Source: Paulownia fortunei (Eukaryota; Streptophyta; Magnoliopsida; Lamiales; Paulowniaceae). Taken from it: DNA of 64,000 bases. The position numbers were made by a program, and so were the translations under genes. Where the stretch lies: positions 10,416,001-10,480,000 of the forward strand of contig CM033121.1 in NCBI GenBank assembly GCA_019321725.1. Reading direction: 5' to 3'. The notes below the pieces were generated by a model. That model was not told the DNA's origin and made no database searches. It saw only the letters and a list, made by a program, of their open reading frames with translations. Below are positions 12,791 to 26,300 of the stretch, one piece after another; the stretch's first letter is position 1; each line of letters starts with the position of its first letter.

Positions 12791-14664
12791 ATGTGGAAAA
12801 GCTTTTAGGTCCTCGAGAGTCTTGGGAGCTTTAATTGTTGGGTGGTACTGCCTGCGGTACGAACTAGTTTTGTTAGGTATGCTGGGTTGTTCAAGAGAAA
12901 CTTTCCGACGCTAAAGTCAGAATTAAAGTCGAGAACATTGATAATAAATAGAAAGTTGTAAATTGCCAAATGAATTAATGTACCTCTGAAAGACGGAATG
13001 AGCTGGTGTAGCATGGTGCATTGACCATCAGGGCCTTTTAGGCTTGTGGGATCGAACCAAACTTGATGGGCCTCTTGGGTAATTTATAGGCCTTTGCTAT
13101 AATTGGGTCCATTGTACAGTCGCACCACCCAGGTAAGTTTCACAATAGGGAGGTTAGCCGGGACTATAATGCTCAATAGGTTTGGATTTCAAAGAGGTTG
13201 ACTCTTAATCTATGATGGTGCCTCTCATTAATTAATGCCCTTTTCACTTGAAAATATTTCTCTTTCCTTCTTGTTTCTTCTTATTCACAAGAAACGAGGT
13301 TGGAAATATTTTACAAGCACTTAGGCCTTTTTTGAACATTGTGTGGCCTTCAAAGTTCCCACCACGAGAGGGGACTTAGGCTCAGTTCACCACATTCCAC
13401 AACAACACCCTTTCGAGGCATTCATTAAACACCTTCTGCATATTGTCAAGACCAACATTGAAGCACAATAGCATGGGCAAGACAAGGTCACTCCTTTGAA
13501 CCCTTTCTCGACCTACAAGTCGAGGCACCATTGTCTCTCTCAGGTGTGGGGCAACATCGGCTTTTCGCTAAGGCTGCATAGTTTGGAACCCATCTAGTCA
13601 AGTTAGTTCGACTTGATTGTTGCAAATGGCTTTCAAGGCCGAGCCCTTATCTTGACTCCATATAGAATTACCCGGTAGAGGCTGTGACGGGGATTGCTTG
13701 ATTTTAGATATTATTGATGATGTGGGAGGTATCAGCAGTGACGGTGAGGTTTTCCTTGTGGTATAATTGGAGGTGGTGGTGTCAGTAGGTATTTTGGTGG
13801 TTGAGAATTGGAGGAGCCTGAGAAAATTTCCAAAGCTACTGTGGAGCTGGTCAAAGCTTGAGACTCTTCCACTCAATATTTTGCCATGTGATTTCATATA
13901 TATTGTTGGTTGCTTCTACTTCTTTCATGGTTATGTTTTCATTTAGGTTCGACTTGGTTCTTCAGAAGTGGAGGTCGTTGCATTGACTGTGAGACTTCAA
14001 GCGGGAAATTTTTTTGGAGTCAAAGTTGGCGAGGCTTTCGGCCCTAGTATGAAAAAAGGAGCTATTTTTTGGTTTCAAGTCTTCTTCTACTTTTGAGGAC
14101 ATCGTGATGGAAAGGGTGATGATGGTTTATTATTAGACCATATGTAACTGTAGTCGCGTGTTGAGAGAAGTTGGTCGGTTCAGTGAACGGATCTATTAAA
14201 CCCCTCAATACTAGAGATCGAGGATGGTGAGATAGTTGTGCCAAAGCGAGCGGTAGGTATTGCAGAGATGATAGATGTTCCTCAGAACGTACCTACAGGG
14301 GCTGGAGCTCCATAGGGCGCAGTTGGTTGGGGAGCTTTGATGTTTCTAGTTAGGAATTATCGATCTAGGATTAGTGCTTTCTCCAACCTTTTAATTCTAT
14401 CTTTATGATATATTGGTTAGTGCTAGTAGTTTTTATTTTTATTTTGGTTTACGTATCGTAGTAGACAACTATAATTGTTTACGACAACCTTTTCTCATTT
14501 TATGCTATTATACTTTCTTGAGTTACTATTCATATTTGTATCCCGACTTGCCTCGCCTCATTACATGAATCAGGTGGCTTGCCCATAGCCTCTCGCTTGA
14601 CATGGGTAGTGATGTCTTAGGCTTATGTCTACTTTCTAATTTCACATCGCAAGGGGAGTTTCTC
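12791..14664 (-). mobile_element. Degenerate gypsy-type LTR element fragment, copy 1
   Basis: Composition rises abruptly in GC at 12791, where TGTGGAAAAGC begins. The first 190 bp are homologous, in the same orientation, to 47227-47415. That stretch sits next to an antisense gag-like fragment, which suggests this is the outer end of an old minus-strand LTR element. No intact ORF remains. The minus-strand frames at 13598-13897 and 14062-14244 have no recognisable domain. It is interrupted at 14665 by another LTR. Confidence 0.5.
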
Positions 14665-14853
14665 TGTAATGCCTAATTATCTCCTACATAGCCAATAATA
14701 AGCATCTTTCATAAATATGCATTATCGGATTATGGCATACAAATAGTATGATTGCACAAATATGAATAATTGTTACTATATGCTTTAGTTGTGCTTTAAC
14801 ATGTATTAGTACATGCAACATGAGATCAAACTTTTGTTTCTTGATTTAATATA
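14665..14853 (+). mobile_element. 5' end of a long Tekay-like LTR, cut by the assembly gap
   Basis: Begins TGTAATGCCTAATT, preceded by TTCTC. It is identical to the first 189 bp of the complete solo LTR at 31828-34041. The contig ends inside this high-copy repeat, a common place for an assembly break. Confidence 0.85.
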
Positions 14854-14953
14854 NNNNNNNNNNNNNNNNNNNNNNNNNNNNNNNNNNNNNNNNNNNNNNN
14901 NNNNNNNNNNNNNNNNNNNNNNNNNNNNNNNNNNNNNNNNNNNNNNNNNNNNN
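14854..14953. other. Assembly gap (100 N)
   Basis: Exactly 100 N, the conventional placeholder for a scaffold join of unknown size. Everything after it up to 32016 repeats the sequence before it. Confidence 0.99.
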
Positions 14954-15336
14954 TTCGAATCATATCCTCATAGTTTTTATCTCACATCCCTTCTTTCACA
15001 TAGGGAATAAGGCATGCGACCAAGCGAGAAAGGAACATGTGATGAGAGTTATATTAAGTTATCACCAGACTAATATAATACTACAACTCAAAACTCACTA
15101 TGAACCGTGAACTATGCGGTCGCACCACATAGTTATATGTTTATATATAATTCTTATATAATATATTTATACCTATTGTTTTTTTTTATACTATTTTCTT
15201 TTTTTTACTCGCCTAAACTAAAAATATGAATAAAAATATATTTATTATTTTATTATTTGATTTGTATATATATATATATTTTAAAAAAATCAATTAGAGG
15301 AAAAACCTAATCGAAAAATCAGAAAAATTTAGTTAT
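14954..15336. other. 5' flank of the second copy, no gene
   Basis: AT-rich sequence homologous to about 328-697. Nothing coding was recognised. Confidence 0.6.
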
Positions 15337-15830
15337 TATCATGCTCTGGCCCATGAGATCGGGGGGGCTGAAAGTGAGATTCTAACATAATGGATTATGT
15401 TAGCAACTACTTTACACTCGTTCTCGCTTTGCAAAAATAGTTAATCAAGTAATTAGACGAGTGCATTATGCCCACTTATAAACCACTTCAAATATCTCAC
15501 ATAATTAATGGGACATCACAATCACCCCCCATTGGACACTCGACATTTTCACCGCATTCCTTTTATGATCCAGAACTACCCCTAGTACATATTCGGCTGA
15601 ACCTCCCATACTGATTGTACCCCAAGAGTCGGCACTAATACCATTTGTCATGCCCCGAGCCCACAGGATAGGGGCCCGAATATGAGACTCCGACACAACT
15701 GGCTCTCTTAGCAACTACTTCGCTGTCGTCCTCATTTTGCAAAAAATATTAACCAAGTTGATAGAGGAATCCATTGTAACCACTTATAAACTATTTTAAA
15801 TATCCCCACACAACCAATGTGGGTATCACA
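15337..15830 (-). mobile_element. TRIM, copy 2
   Basis: Better preserved than copy 1. Read on the minus strand, the direct repeats are 15646-15830 (185 bp) and 15337-15520 (184 bp), with a 125-bp non-coding interior. A TGGTATTAGTGCC primer-site-like stretch adjoins the upstream repeat, and a G run precedes the downstream one. GTTAT occurs on both sides (15332-15336 and 15831-15835), a perfect 5-bp target duplication. Confidence 0.8.
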
Positions 15831-16033
15831 GTTATAACCGAATCGAATGGATTAAATTTCGCTTTATGATTTTGGCCAATCAAACTATTTGATTCGGCTG
15901 AATAAGCACCCCTAGTTTTAAGACCTAAACCCGGACCTAACCCGAACTCTATCCCTTAAAATACTGAATTAAATATAAAAAAATATATATGTATCTTATA
16001 TATATAATCATATATAAAATATAAATGTAATAC

Positions 16034-18311
16034 TGTAATGCCCAATTCTCTCCTACATAGCCAATAATAAGCATCTTGCATGAATATGCATCTAATCAAT
16101 GTATATTATTGAATTATGATATACAAATAGCATGATTACACGAACTTGAGTAATTATTATTATATGCTCTAGTTATGCTTTAACATGTATTAGTACATGA
16201 AATATGAGATCAAACTTTTGTTTCTTGATTTAACATATTCCTTAAGTGCCTTTTTGCAGTGAAAAGCTCGCTATCTCAGTTGAGGAAGATTGATGTGTTG
16301 AATGACCATGAAATGAATTATTCGTATTGCTTCTTACTTGTTACATTCTAAAGTGATTATTTTCCTAAATATTTGTTTTAAATATATTACATTTGGCTAA
16401 GAACTAAAAGTATGTAAAATGGTACAATTTGATTGGTTGGTTGACTAGGTTGGATGAAATCATTTTAAACCAAATTGTACTTGATTATAATACCAAAGCA
16501 TCAATTTTTGTCATCTCCTTAGCCCATGAACGTAACTTTTGGCATGAGAAGACACCAAGCATGATGCAACCAATCATCACCCTCCACTTACCTCTCTTTG
16601 AAAGATCAAAGAAATCATTTTCATCCATATTTCTTGTGGAAGCACCTCAAAAATGACCAGCCCTTTTTCTCCTAAGTTTCTCCCAAATTTCTACACTTTC
16701 ATACTCACAAAAATTGAATTCAATCTATAGGAATTCATAGAACACAAACTAGAACAAGTTCCACCATTTTTAAGCTTAAAAACCGTTGATTTTGAAGTTT
16801 AATTCCAACTTAATCAAGGTATATTCTTTTTCAATGTTTCTTATGATGAATTTGTAGTATCTTGGATGGTTATATATTTTAGTATATTTTTGTATGATTG
16901 AAAACTTAAGTAAGTTACACTTGAAGCCAAAACCAAGCTACTTAAGCTATTTTTTAGCAAAATTGATAGTCTTGTGAAATATGCTTAATTTACTTATTTC
17001 TATTAATATTATGTTTGGAAATTCCTTTCAATGATTGAAAACAATAGCAATTAGTTTGCTTAATTGAAGGGTACAATTAATTTAAGTTAGAACTGAATTT
17101 ACGTCATGTTAATTTGGATTGTGTGCATGTTTTAGGGGCTACCCTAATAATTATGTTTGAATTATTAGTTATTTAATAGCTGCCCTAATATTTAATGTCT
17201 TGAATTAGTAGTAAAATATGGAGTATGCATTGTTTTTAAGGTTATGTAATTGATATGGAATTATTTACAAAAGATTGAAAAGTGTATATGAACTTTAACT
17301 AGAATAGACTAAATGATTTATAAAAAGGATATTAAATGGTACATGATTTGATTATGTTAGGCCTTTAACACATCCTATCTTCCAAAGAGATTGGTCTTTT
17401 CACTTGCCACAAAGTGGACTTGAGGTAAGTTGAAGCTTTCATTTGCTGTATCACAAGAATCATATAATGTTTGTTCATGTTTTAATGTGATTGTTATTGT
17501 TTGTTAAATGATGTAATGTTTGATGCATTTATGGTTTATGAAGCATGACATTATTAAGAATATAATTAGGTTTTTAAAAATGAAGTATGGTACTTGATTG
17601 ATGGTCGGGTAGACAAGGGACGTGGGAGGGACCGGCGGACCTAACAAATGGTGGCAAATACTTGAAGTTTAAAAATCGGTATAGAAAAGCCACAATGAAT
17701 GAGATAGAATACGACTAATACTTGAGGTTGAAAGACCAAGTATGAAAACCCTGTATTAGTTCTTTTATTGGTCAATCATTATGAACAGGTTTCGAAAACC
17801 ACAGTCTATCACTATTAGTTAGATACCACACTTCAAGGGCTCTAAAGAATGATTTATGAATGAAAGTTATTAAATAGAATAATAGATTTAATGATTTATG
17901 AGATGTGCATATATGTTATTTGTTATTGCATCAGTTTCATCTTACTGAGCCTTTAGCTCATTAGATTTATGTGATGCAGGTGGAAATGTACAGGTTTAGA
18001 GGTTGACCGAGTTTCTAGAGCGGCTAGACAAAGATTTGTTCATATGCCATATTTCGAACTGTTTTGTAATTTATTTTGAAAACTCTATTTTGTTTTTAAA
18101 TAAGTCGCTCTGTTATGATTTTATAAACAAATGTACTCAATTTTGATATATGTATATGGTGTGTTTAAAATGATTCAAGTTATTTCTCTTATAGTTAAAA
18201 ATGAAAAGTTTTATTAAAACCATAACTCTAATATTGATGAAAAATTAACATTTCTTGACTTAACTGTATCAGCTTGTCTAGCTTCTACATTTAGGTTAAG
18301 GGGTGTTACAA
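16034..18311 (+). mobile_element. Solo LTR, Tekay/Del-like family (only in the second copy)
   Basis: 2278 bp starting TGTAATGCCC and ending GGTGTTACA, flanked by AATAC (16029-16033 and 18312-18316). It matches the 5' LTR at 48671-50951 closely in sequence and length. The corresponding site near 1378 in copy 1 is empty, so this is a polymorphic insertion reduced to a solo LTR. It contains a 75-codon open frame (16429-16656) and a TGAGC/GCTCA hairpin (17946-17960). Lineage is inferred from the related element at 48671-52800. Confidence 0.88.
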
Positions 18312-18316
18312 ATACT

Positions 18317-19269
18317 CTTATAAATTAAAATAATAATATAAAATTAATAAATAGTTAAATATATAAGAGTAACAAGTATATTTGAGATTTTGAATTTTAA
18401 AAAATTAGAATATGTGAATATAAGTTAAATAATTAGTTATTTATTAATAATATTATTTTCTCATATTTAAACATTATGATTATGTTATTTTTTAAAAAAT
18501 ATTTTTTAATATTTTTAAAATTATAAAATAGGTTTCATGGATCTAATCCACTAATTAAATTTGAAGGAGTTCAAGTTCAAATTCAAGCACATAATAAATC
18601 TGAAAGAATCGAGTTTTTAAATTTTACAACCCAACACAAACCTCACTCGTTGTCGTTGCTAAGCTTTATTGAACATTTTTGTTATATATAGTGCCCCAAT
18701 GTTCCTTTTTAAGTTATGAGAGGTCAATTTCCGTCACCCAAGTTAATGATTGAATTTTCAGCCCAATCTGCTCACTTTTTCCCTCAATCACAGTTATGTA
18801 ACGGCTGTGGTGATTCTGCCAAAAATAAATAATTACAAATGTGATTAGTCCTATAACAATAAGATCAAAATTTTACACAGCCTAAATTATGGGACAAAAA
18901 AATACAATTTTCTCAAAACTTTTGTGATAAGTTATAATACTTAATTTTATGGGAGTGACCTTGCTTGCTTGCCCATGTCAACTGGATGGTTTGGTAAGAG
19001 ACTCTCATGGAACCAATTTTAATGTTTTTATGGGCAAGGAAGGAAGAAGTTTGCTCATGAATTGGTGAAAAATGAGCACAGTGATGAATCAATTTTTTTT
19101 ATTATTTAAAATTTAGAACACATAATTAAAATTAACTATTAGCTTAAATTTGAGTTTGAGTTGGAATACTCAAATTTGAGTTTGAGTTGGAGTTTCACTT
19201 AAAAAATAGGCTCATCAAATCCAAATTCATAATTCTGTACTCGAATTAGAGCCTACAAATTTTATTTTA
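18317..19269. other. Intergenic AT-rich DNA
   Basis: Homologous to about 1378-2326 with scattered differences. No gene, RNA or element boundary recognised. Confidence 0.6.
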
Positions 19270-19603
19270 GAGGGTGTTTGGCTAACCTTGTTTAAAAAAT
19301 CTTATAATATGTTCTTGAAATGTATAAGATGCTAGATCTTATTTAATATAAATTCTTGAAGTGTTAGGATAAATTAAAATTATGAAATTTATAAAATCTT
19401 AATAATGACAATTTTATAATTTATATGATTAAAATTATAAAATTTGTTAATATTTTTAAAATAAGTTAGAAACTCCTTATTTTTTATAAAAAAGAGCTTA
19501 TAAAAGTTTAACATTTTATTTCGAGCCTTTATAAACTCATTTTTAAAAAAAATTAACAAACACTTTATGATATTTAATTAAAATATTTCAAAGAGCTCAC
19601 CCT
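19270..19603. mobile_element. MITE-like element, copy 2
   Basis: Diverged counterpart of 2327-2660. It begins GAGGGTGTTTGG and ends GAGCTCACCCT. TTA lies before the 5' end and TTAAG near the 3' end, so a TTA target duplication is possible. Confidence 0.45.
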
Positions 19604-19833
19604 TAAGTCAACTTATTTAAGTCCTAAATATAAGACATGCAAATGTTTTTGTATATCTCCAAAGATAACAGGTATTCACGTTGTTATTTTCATTACAGTT
19701 AGCATTTAGCAGTGACATTTCTCACTGACGAAAAAGAAAATAAAGAAAATATGTGATATTTGTCTCCCGCGCTCGCAAGTCCATATGGAGAATCAGAAAG
19801 TGAAAAGACAACACCGCTGCTGTTTTATTACTA

Positions 19834-20077
19834 AGCCAAAGCCCCTTGCACCAGTCTTTTCTCTGAAAATAGGAAACTAGATGTAAGTTTGAAGCTTAAT
19901 ATGGTTGAAAACCTAATTGATGAAGTCGTTTTGATGGATCAACATATAGATAATGTTGAGACTGCATGGGGGTACTGTTTAGTGAGTTTCTTTGCCGGAA
20001 GATTTTCAGGTAAATCTACACTTTTTAAATTGTGTGACTCATGGAAGGTTGGTTGCAATTATTTTGTATATAACCAC
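19834..20077 (+). pseudogene. DUF4283-like (LINE ORF1) fragment, only in the second copy
   Basis: About 245 bp present here but not at the matching place in copy 1 (about 2889-2909). The frame at 19889-20092 includes VETAWGYCLVSFFAGRF and FKLCDSWKVG. This resembles the DUF4283 domain found in plant L1-type LINE ORF1 and related reverse-transcriptase proteins. It is a short fragment without a complete domain or knuckle. It lies about 270 bp upstream of the FKBP start codon, so it could affect promoter or 5' UTR structure in this copy. Identification rests on motif resemblance only. Confidence 0.6.
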
Positions 20078-20347
20078 TACAATCAACTTTAAGAGTCTAC
20101 GGGTCTAGGTACATTGATATCCGAAACTGCTGATATCGAAATTCAATTTCTTTTCATTCCATGTTTCCAAAGCAGAGAATTTGAAGGGTTTGTGACGCAT
20201 TTTTCCCTCGTCGAAGCAGAGAATATAATGGGCTTTTGAAGCATATTTTTTCCTCTTCATATATCATAGACCAAATACATGCTGCAGTAGTGTTTTGGAG
20301 GGAGAAGGAGAAAAGCGATTCAGAGCCCACATCTCTTCTTGCTAACA

Positions 20348-23300
20348 ATGGGTTTCTGGGGTAAGTGAAATTGGGTTCCTTGTGTTGTTATTATATTATC
20401 TCTTTCCTGTCTTGTCAATTCTCTTGTGTTCATTTTTATTCTTGGACTCTTTAGCCTGTTTTCGGTTCTGGTTTGTTGTTCTTTGTCTACCCTTATTATG
20501 TTCTGATTGAAGAAGATAAAGAAACAGGAGTCATGACAATAAGATGTAGACTGCATGGACTAAAAAATGATGGAATAGATATAAAGAAAAAAAGGATGAA
20601 GAACAAACTTAGAATGAACACTATTGGGACGGAGATATGAGTATGAATTTGTATAATGAAAGGAAAAAATATCTGTATTTTTTTTGTTTTAAATTTTTAA
20701 TTAGTTTTTAAGACTCCATGTTCTTACGAGCAAAGTATATAGAAATAACACTTCCACTTACTAAATAACTGACTTTGGTGTGCAGAAAATAGTGTGAGTA
20801 AGCTGGTGGCTACTCGTGGGACGCATGATGCTCTGGATATATAAGTTTATAATGGTTTTTTTAACTGAGTTGTGGCCAAACAAAACATTTTAGTTCCTTT
20901 AATTTTGTACCTCTATAGCAGAACATGTTAGATTTATTGGGGGACTAGTTTAGCAACTGCTACAATAATATGCATCTCTTAATGTTTCATGTGAAAGTAA
21001 CTTCAAGATGTAGTCACTGTCTGCTTCTTGAATTTTGCATGCAACATGTCATACAATTGCTAAATTATAATGAATGGAGAAAAACCTCTCAGGTGGATAT
21101 ATCACCCCCCACCTCCAATGCCAGGATCTGTGTTTGCAAACTATATGTTTGTCCTTTTATTTCTTTTACATTTTATTGTTAGATTTATTCTAGTTTTTAG
21201 TAGGTGTGCCAAAACACATGCATTAATTTCCCTTTGTCAGGACCTACATGATATCTATTTGTTTGACTTACATTTATATGTGTTGTTATTTGAAGGAGTT
21301 GAGGTGAAACCTGGGAAGCCGGTTATCCATTCCTGGAGAAAAGCTAAAAGGGTTCGGATCACCCAGGTGAGACCATTTACTCATGCCTGCTTAAAAGAAA
21401 ACTAAATTTTTCTCTTTTCCAAAGGAGCATTTATGGACCCAGTTTTCTATATTAAATCAAAATATGAATAGGAAAGAATATTTTGAAATTAAAGCAAAAT
21501 ATGAATGCAAAAGAATATTTTTGGTATTATTTGTATAATGCAGTGAGAAAACACAAAAATATTTTATTTTGTTTGATATTTAGGAGAAATGATTTTTGTG
21601 TCTCTTGATATATATTTATTTAATGTTGTGTACGATAAACTCAGAGATTTTACTAAATACTTGTGTCATCTATTATTTTGGTTGTTTAGGCAACTTTGGG
21701 AGTTGGTAATGCTACAAAAAAGAGTTTGGTGCAATGTGTTGTGGGGAGGAAGAGTCCAGTTTTCTTATGTTCTTTGTTGCCTAATGAAGCCGAATCATGC
21801 TATTTAAATTTGGAATTTGAGGAGGTAGTTGACGTGACCTTCTCAGTTATTGGCCCCCGAAGTGTTCACCTGACTGGCTATTATGTACATCATAATCAAT
21901 CTTCATATCTGTGGAGTGATACGTATCCTTTTTCACGTTTTAGTCTTTTAGTTAAATCATTGCCATTTGGAGGCCACCCAAAAAATTTTGTATTGCGATT
22001 GGATACTTTTTTGGTTTGTATTCAAAGAGATCCATTTACTCTTGAAATAAGCATCTCTATTTCAATGTTGAGGCCATACATGTACTGTGTCTATGTCTCA
22101 TGAGTATATAGAGCTAGGTTGCATTTAATACTTCTACGACACAGTGACATGTTAAATAGTTTTGAGCCTTCCTTTACTTCGAGATAATAGAGAATCATAT
22201 GGAATTGATATTGAGAACACTGAAATGGAGAATAGTCTGCACACTAAAGATGACAAGTATGAGGATAGTTTCATTGATGACAGTGAACTACCTGTTCCAG
22301 CATCTTCCCCAACTTCGTGTCGCCGAGGTTTGTCTATGCATTAGATGTTGATTCTTCATTTTAATTTTATGATGTGCAACGTACATTTAATTCTTAAGAT
22401 TATTATATTTCTTCAGAAATTTTCTTTAGTGGTAAGTTTCATTCTTATGGCATTAGTTAGAGAACTTTCTCTGTAAATAATGCTATATGTTTAATTATAA
22501 ATTTTAACATGCTCAGTATGTCATGATTTTTAAATTATTTTTTTTCACTAGTAGATGGATTATTTTGTTCTTCTCTTCTATTGGTGCTTTTACATACTTG
22601 TATGAACATACACACATATATACATATATGCATACTAACTGGAAATAAATTTTTATAAAGTATATTTTTCAATTTCTTTTTAGTAGTTCCTTATTTTTAT
22701 TATTAGTTTTCTGAGTATTTTCAGGTATATTTTTTGTATGTCTTTTATTCTCACATGAGAAGGTTAAGGAAATGTTATTATTTTTGTTTAGGAAATAGTA
22801 AATTATGTGCATGTTGTAATTAGACTTGTTAATAAACTTTTGTAATTTTTTTTTATTTTGAACCATTATTATATTTTTTTATTAATACTTTTAAATTGAT
22901 GCATATCCTTCCTAATTTGATAAAATTGTGAATGTATTGATCTTGGACTCTTAATACTGGAGATGTTATTCCTATGTCTTAATAACATGATTCATATAAT
23001 TCACATTAATATTGATGTATAAAATTTGAAGTCTATATATCATCTCATAGTTCTCTACATATATGAAACATTTGCAAGTTTGTCTAACAAAATCATGAAT
23101 GCATCACAATTAGACTCAATTTTGTAGATACTAAAATCATGTGTGAATTTGTTGGACACAAGATTAAAATGATAAGCAGTGTAATGTAGTACCTTATTTG
23201 GAATATGAAATTAGTAATAAAAATGTAACAAATTACCATTCTTGTTACTTCTATCCATCTTTTTATGGGCTATATTAATCTCCAAAGACAATCAAAAACC

Positions 23301-26300
23301 ATCTTCCCTACTTCATTAGTCTGACAATGTTTTAAAAGGCAAAAAGGCGTGGGTGTGTATGCTTCATGAGTTTTCATATATAGTATTTAAAAAATATAAA
23401 ATATTGTTATTAACTTTAAATTTAGGTAAATAATTTAAACAAGTATGAAATAGATTATGGAAGAAAATGTGAGATCTAAATGGCACAAGAACTTATTTTA
23501 TCTAAACTTGATTTGTAAAAGCAAACAGTCCTATTTAAGGCGTATTTACTTGAGTTTAACTCGCCTCAAAATGTTAAAAGTTTTATTGAATGTGTTAATT
23601 ATTTTCATTAATAAGTAGCATTTTTGTTTAACTGAATTTAGTGTTAGTTATTGTAATAAAAAATAGTAATTTTGCTTATCTAAATTCGTTACTTCATTAA
23701 GAAATTTGAGAACCCTGCATATGTGCGTGTGTGTATGTATGTATTAGTCCAAGAGCAATATTCTTTTGATTTTCAGTTATTTTTCTATTCTAACTCAGAT
23801 TATGTTACTATAAAACTCTTGCTTAGCTCCAAATAAAGTTCCAAAGTTGCTGCATATCTATGATAATGGTACAGTAATTTCTCAGATGTATTTCTGGTTC
23901 CTTTTTTGTGTTTCTCTAAAAGTAGATTACTTGGGTTCCAAAGAGTTTTAGTGTAACCAAACCCTATAATTGAACTAAAAAGAGTAATGGACATGAACCC
24001 AACTCGTGAAAGAAGATGGCTAATGAATTTGTGAACTGAAAGTTATGTTGGTTATCTTTAGCTTAATTTCTGTATATACTTTATATATTACATACAATTT
24101 GCTAGAAACCTCGCAATATTTGGTCTCTCTTGTCGTTTGATTTTTGGTCAAATATTGTTGGTTATCTTAGTTTTTTGGCTATATACTATCTTCCTATTTA
24201 GTATCTTTTTAGTAAACACGATGTTCTTCCTTTTCTTCATTTTTCTTCTTTGGTTCTTTTGCTTTTTCAATTTCTCATTTATTTTGTTTGTTTTAGGTTT
24301 TAGTTTAACTTGGCTGATAGAGTTATATGTATGTGATACACCTTGACTCTCGATAACTTTATTATATGACATTCTCTTCAAAAGTGAGCTTCCAAATTTG
24401 TCTAGAAAATGTAATTTACAGTACATAATATGAAAATTAGCTGTTACACAGTCCTGGATTTGTTGTTTATACATGCGCTTATTCATTGCCAAGAGAGTTT
24501 TAGCTCGTAAGGTATTATTTCCTATATGTGGAAGTGAGAGTAAACTGTCTTATAAGAGTTTGACTTGAAAGGTTTATTAGTAATTGACTGTTTTAGATAT
24601 ACATTTCTCTTTAGTATATTGTTTGAAGTGTTCATATAATGATACCAGAAAAGAAGCGTAAGAACAAAAAAGATAGGCGTAAACAGCTCAAAAAGAAAAA
24701 CCAAGTCATTGAGTCGGATGATGATCCTACGTTGCAGGAAAGAGATGATGAAGATGGTTACCTATTATCCGTGTTTAAGAGCAAAAAACCTGTGAAGACA
24801 ATGGTAATAGAAAAAGAAGGCATTACTGAGAAAAAAGTTGAAATCGGTGACAAGTCAGAAGATGATAGTACTCATGGCTGTGAATTAAAGGAAAACGATT
24901 GTGAACAAGAAAGGTAATGTGCGCAATTGATTCTAGCCTTAAAATTACTATTCTTGCATATTCACCTATATATTGTCTTAGTTTTGCATCCTTTGGCCAA
25001 GAAGGATAATTTCTTTATATTTGTACCAAATCCAGTCATATTGAATATTTTACTGATTATTGATGATATTTCATGGTTTTTGTCATGTTTATATAGAGAG
25101 GAAAAGCTGCAATGCGGGTCATTACCTCATTGTGATGAATTTTGCCATGATAGATGCACAAAATCTGAGGACCAGAGAAATGATATTCCTCATAAGACGG
25201 GGCCTCCTCTAGAAGGTGAGATTGCCAATAAAGAAGATGCCATTTTAGATTATGAGATCCTTGAGGACAAGCCTTTACAAAATGATGTCAAGCAGGATCT
25301 GCCAATTGATAACAGTAAAGATCAGATTCAAGATCAACACGCGTAAGCATAATTATTACTGAGGTGTTTTACCTATTTTATATATTTTGCCACTATATTG
25401 TTGCATGCCTTATGTTTATTTGCTGCTTTCAGGGGGCCTGAGATAAGTGGGATTCCAAATAGGAGACACTTCATGCCAGATCAGATTCAACCAAAGCTAT
25501 CTATCAATGTGTAAGAATGCCGTTTCCTTTGTACTCTAAAACAGAAAAAAATGTTGCCACTATATTCATTCTTCAGTGCATGTATTTTTGAGTCGAACTG
25601 GTTTGTCTGCCCTATTTTTATTTTTAATTTATTTTTGACACAGTGTTTGTCTTATAACATGTCTTACAACATTCATTTAAGCAGGGAAGATAATGACGGC
25701 ATTTTGGTGCTCCCTGGTGAGGCTAACTCTGAAAATGATCGGGAGTCAAAGCAGATAATGAAAGAAGTTATGTTGACAGGAACTTTAGCTGAAAGTGATG
25801 CTGTAAATTCCAATAGTACACCTGAAGATGGAATAATGAAACAAGATTTTCAAAGTTCTGATGGGATACAGAAGGATCTTCCCGTACAAACACCAAATCA
25901 TGAGAAAACAATTGTTGATGCGTGAGTATTTATCTTAAATCACTCCTGTGGATATCAGGCGTATAAAGTGCCTAAAATTTTCTTATTCCTTTATTGTTCA
26001 TTTGGAAGCTGTATCATCATTGTTTTCCATTTCATATTACTTTTTTGTTGAGAGCATATTTCAGTTATAACATTGCCGTAGAGAAGCCAAATGTTGACAT
26101 GATCTCCAGCTGGATTTGTATTTTCTGTGCTGTCATTTGATGATAGATTTTTTCAATTTGTAGTGATATTAACATCATATCTGACTCACATCCCAACGGT
26201 AGTCAACCCAAGAAGAGAACAAAGAAGAAGAAAACTTTAAAGAAGAAAAGTAAATCCCAGGGGGATGGTAATTTTGGCACAAGCATGTCTGATTTGGCAA

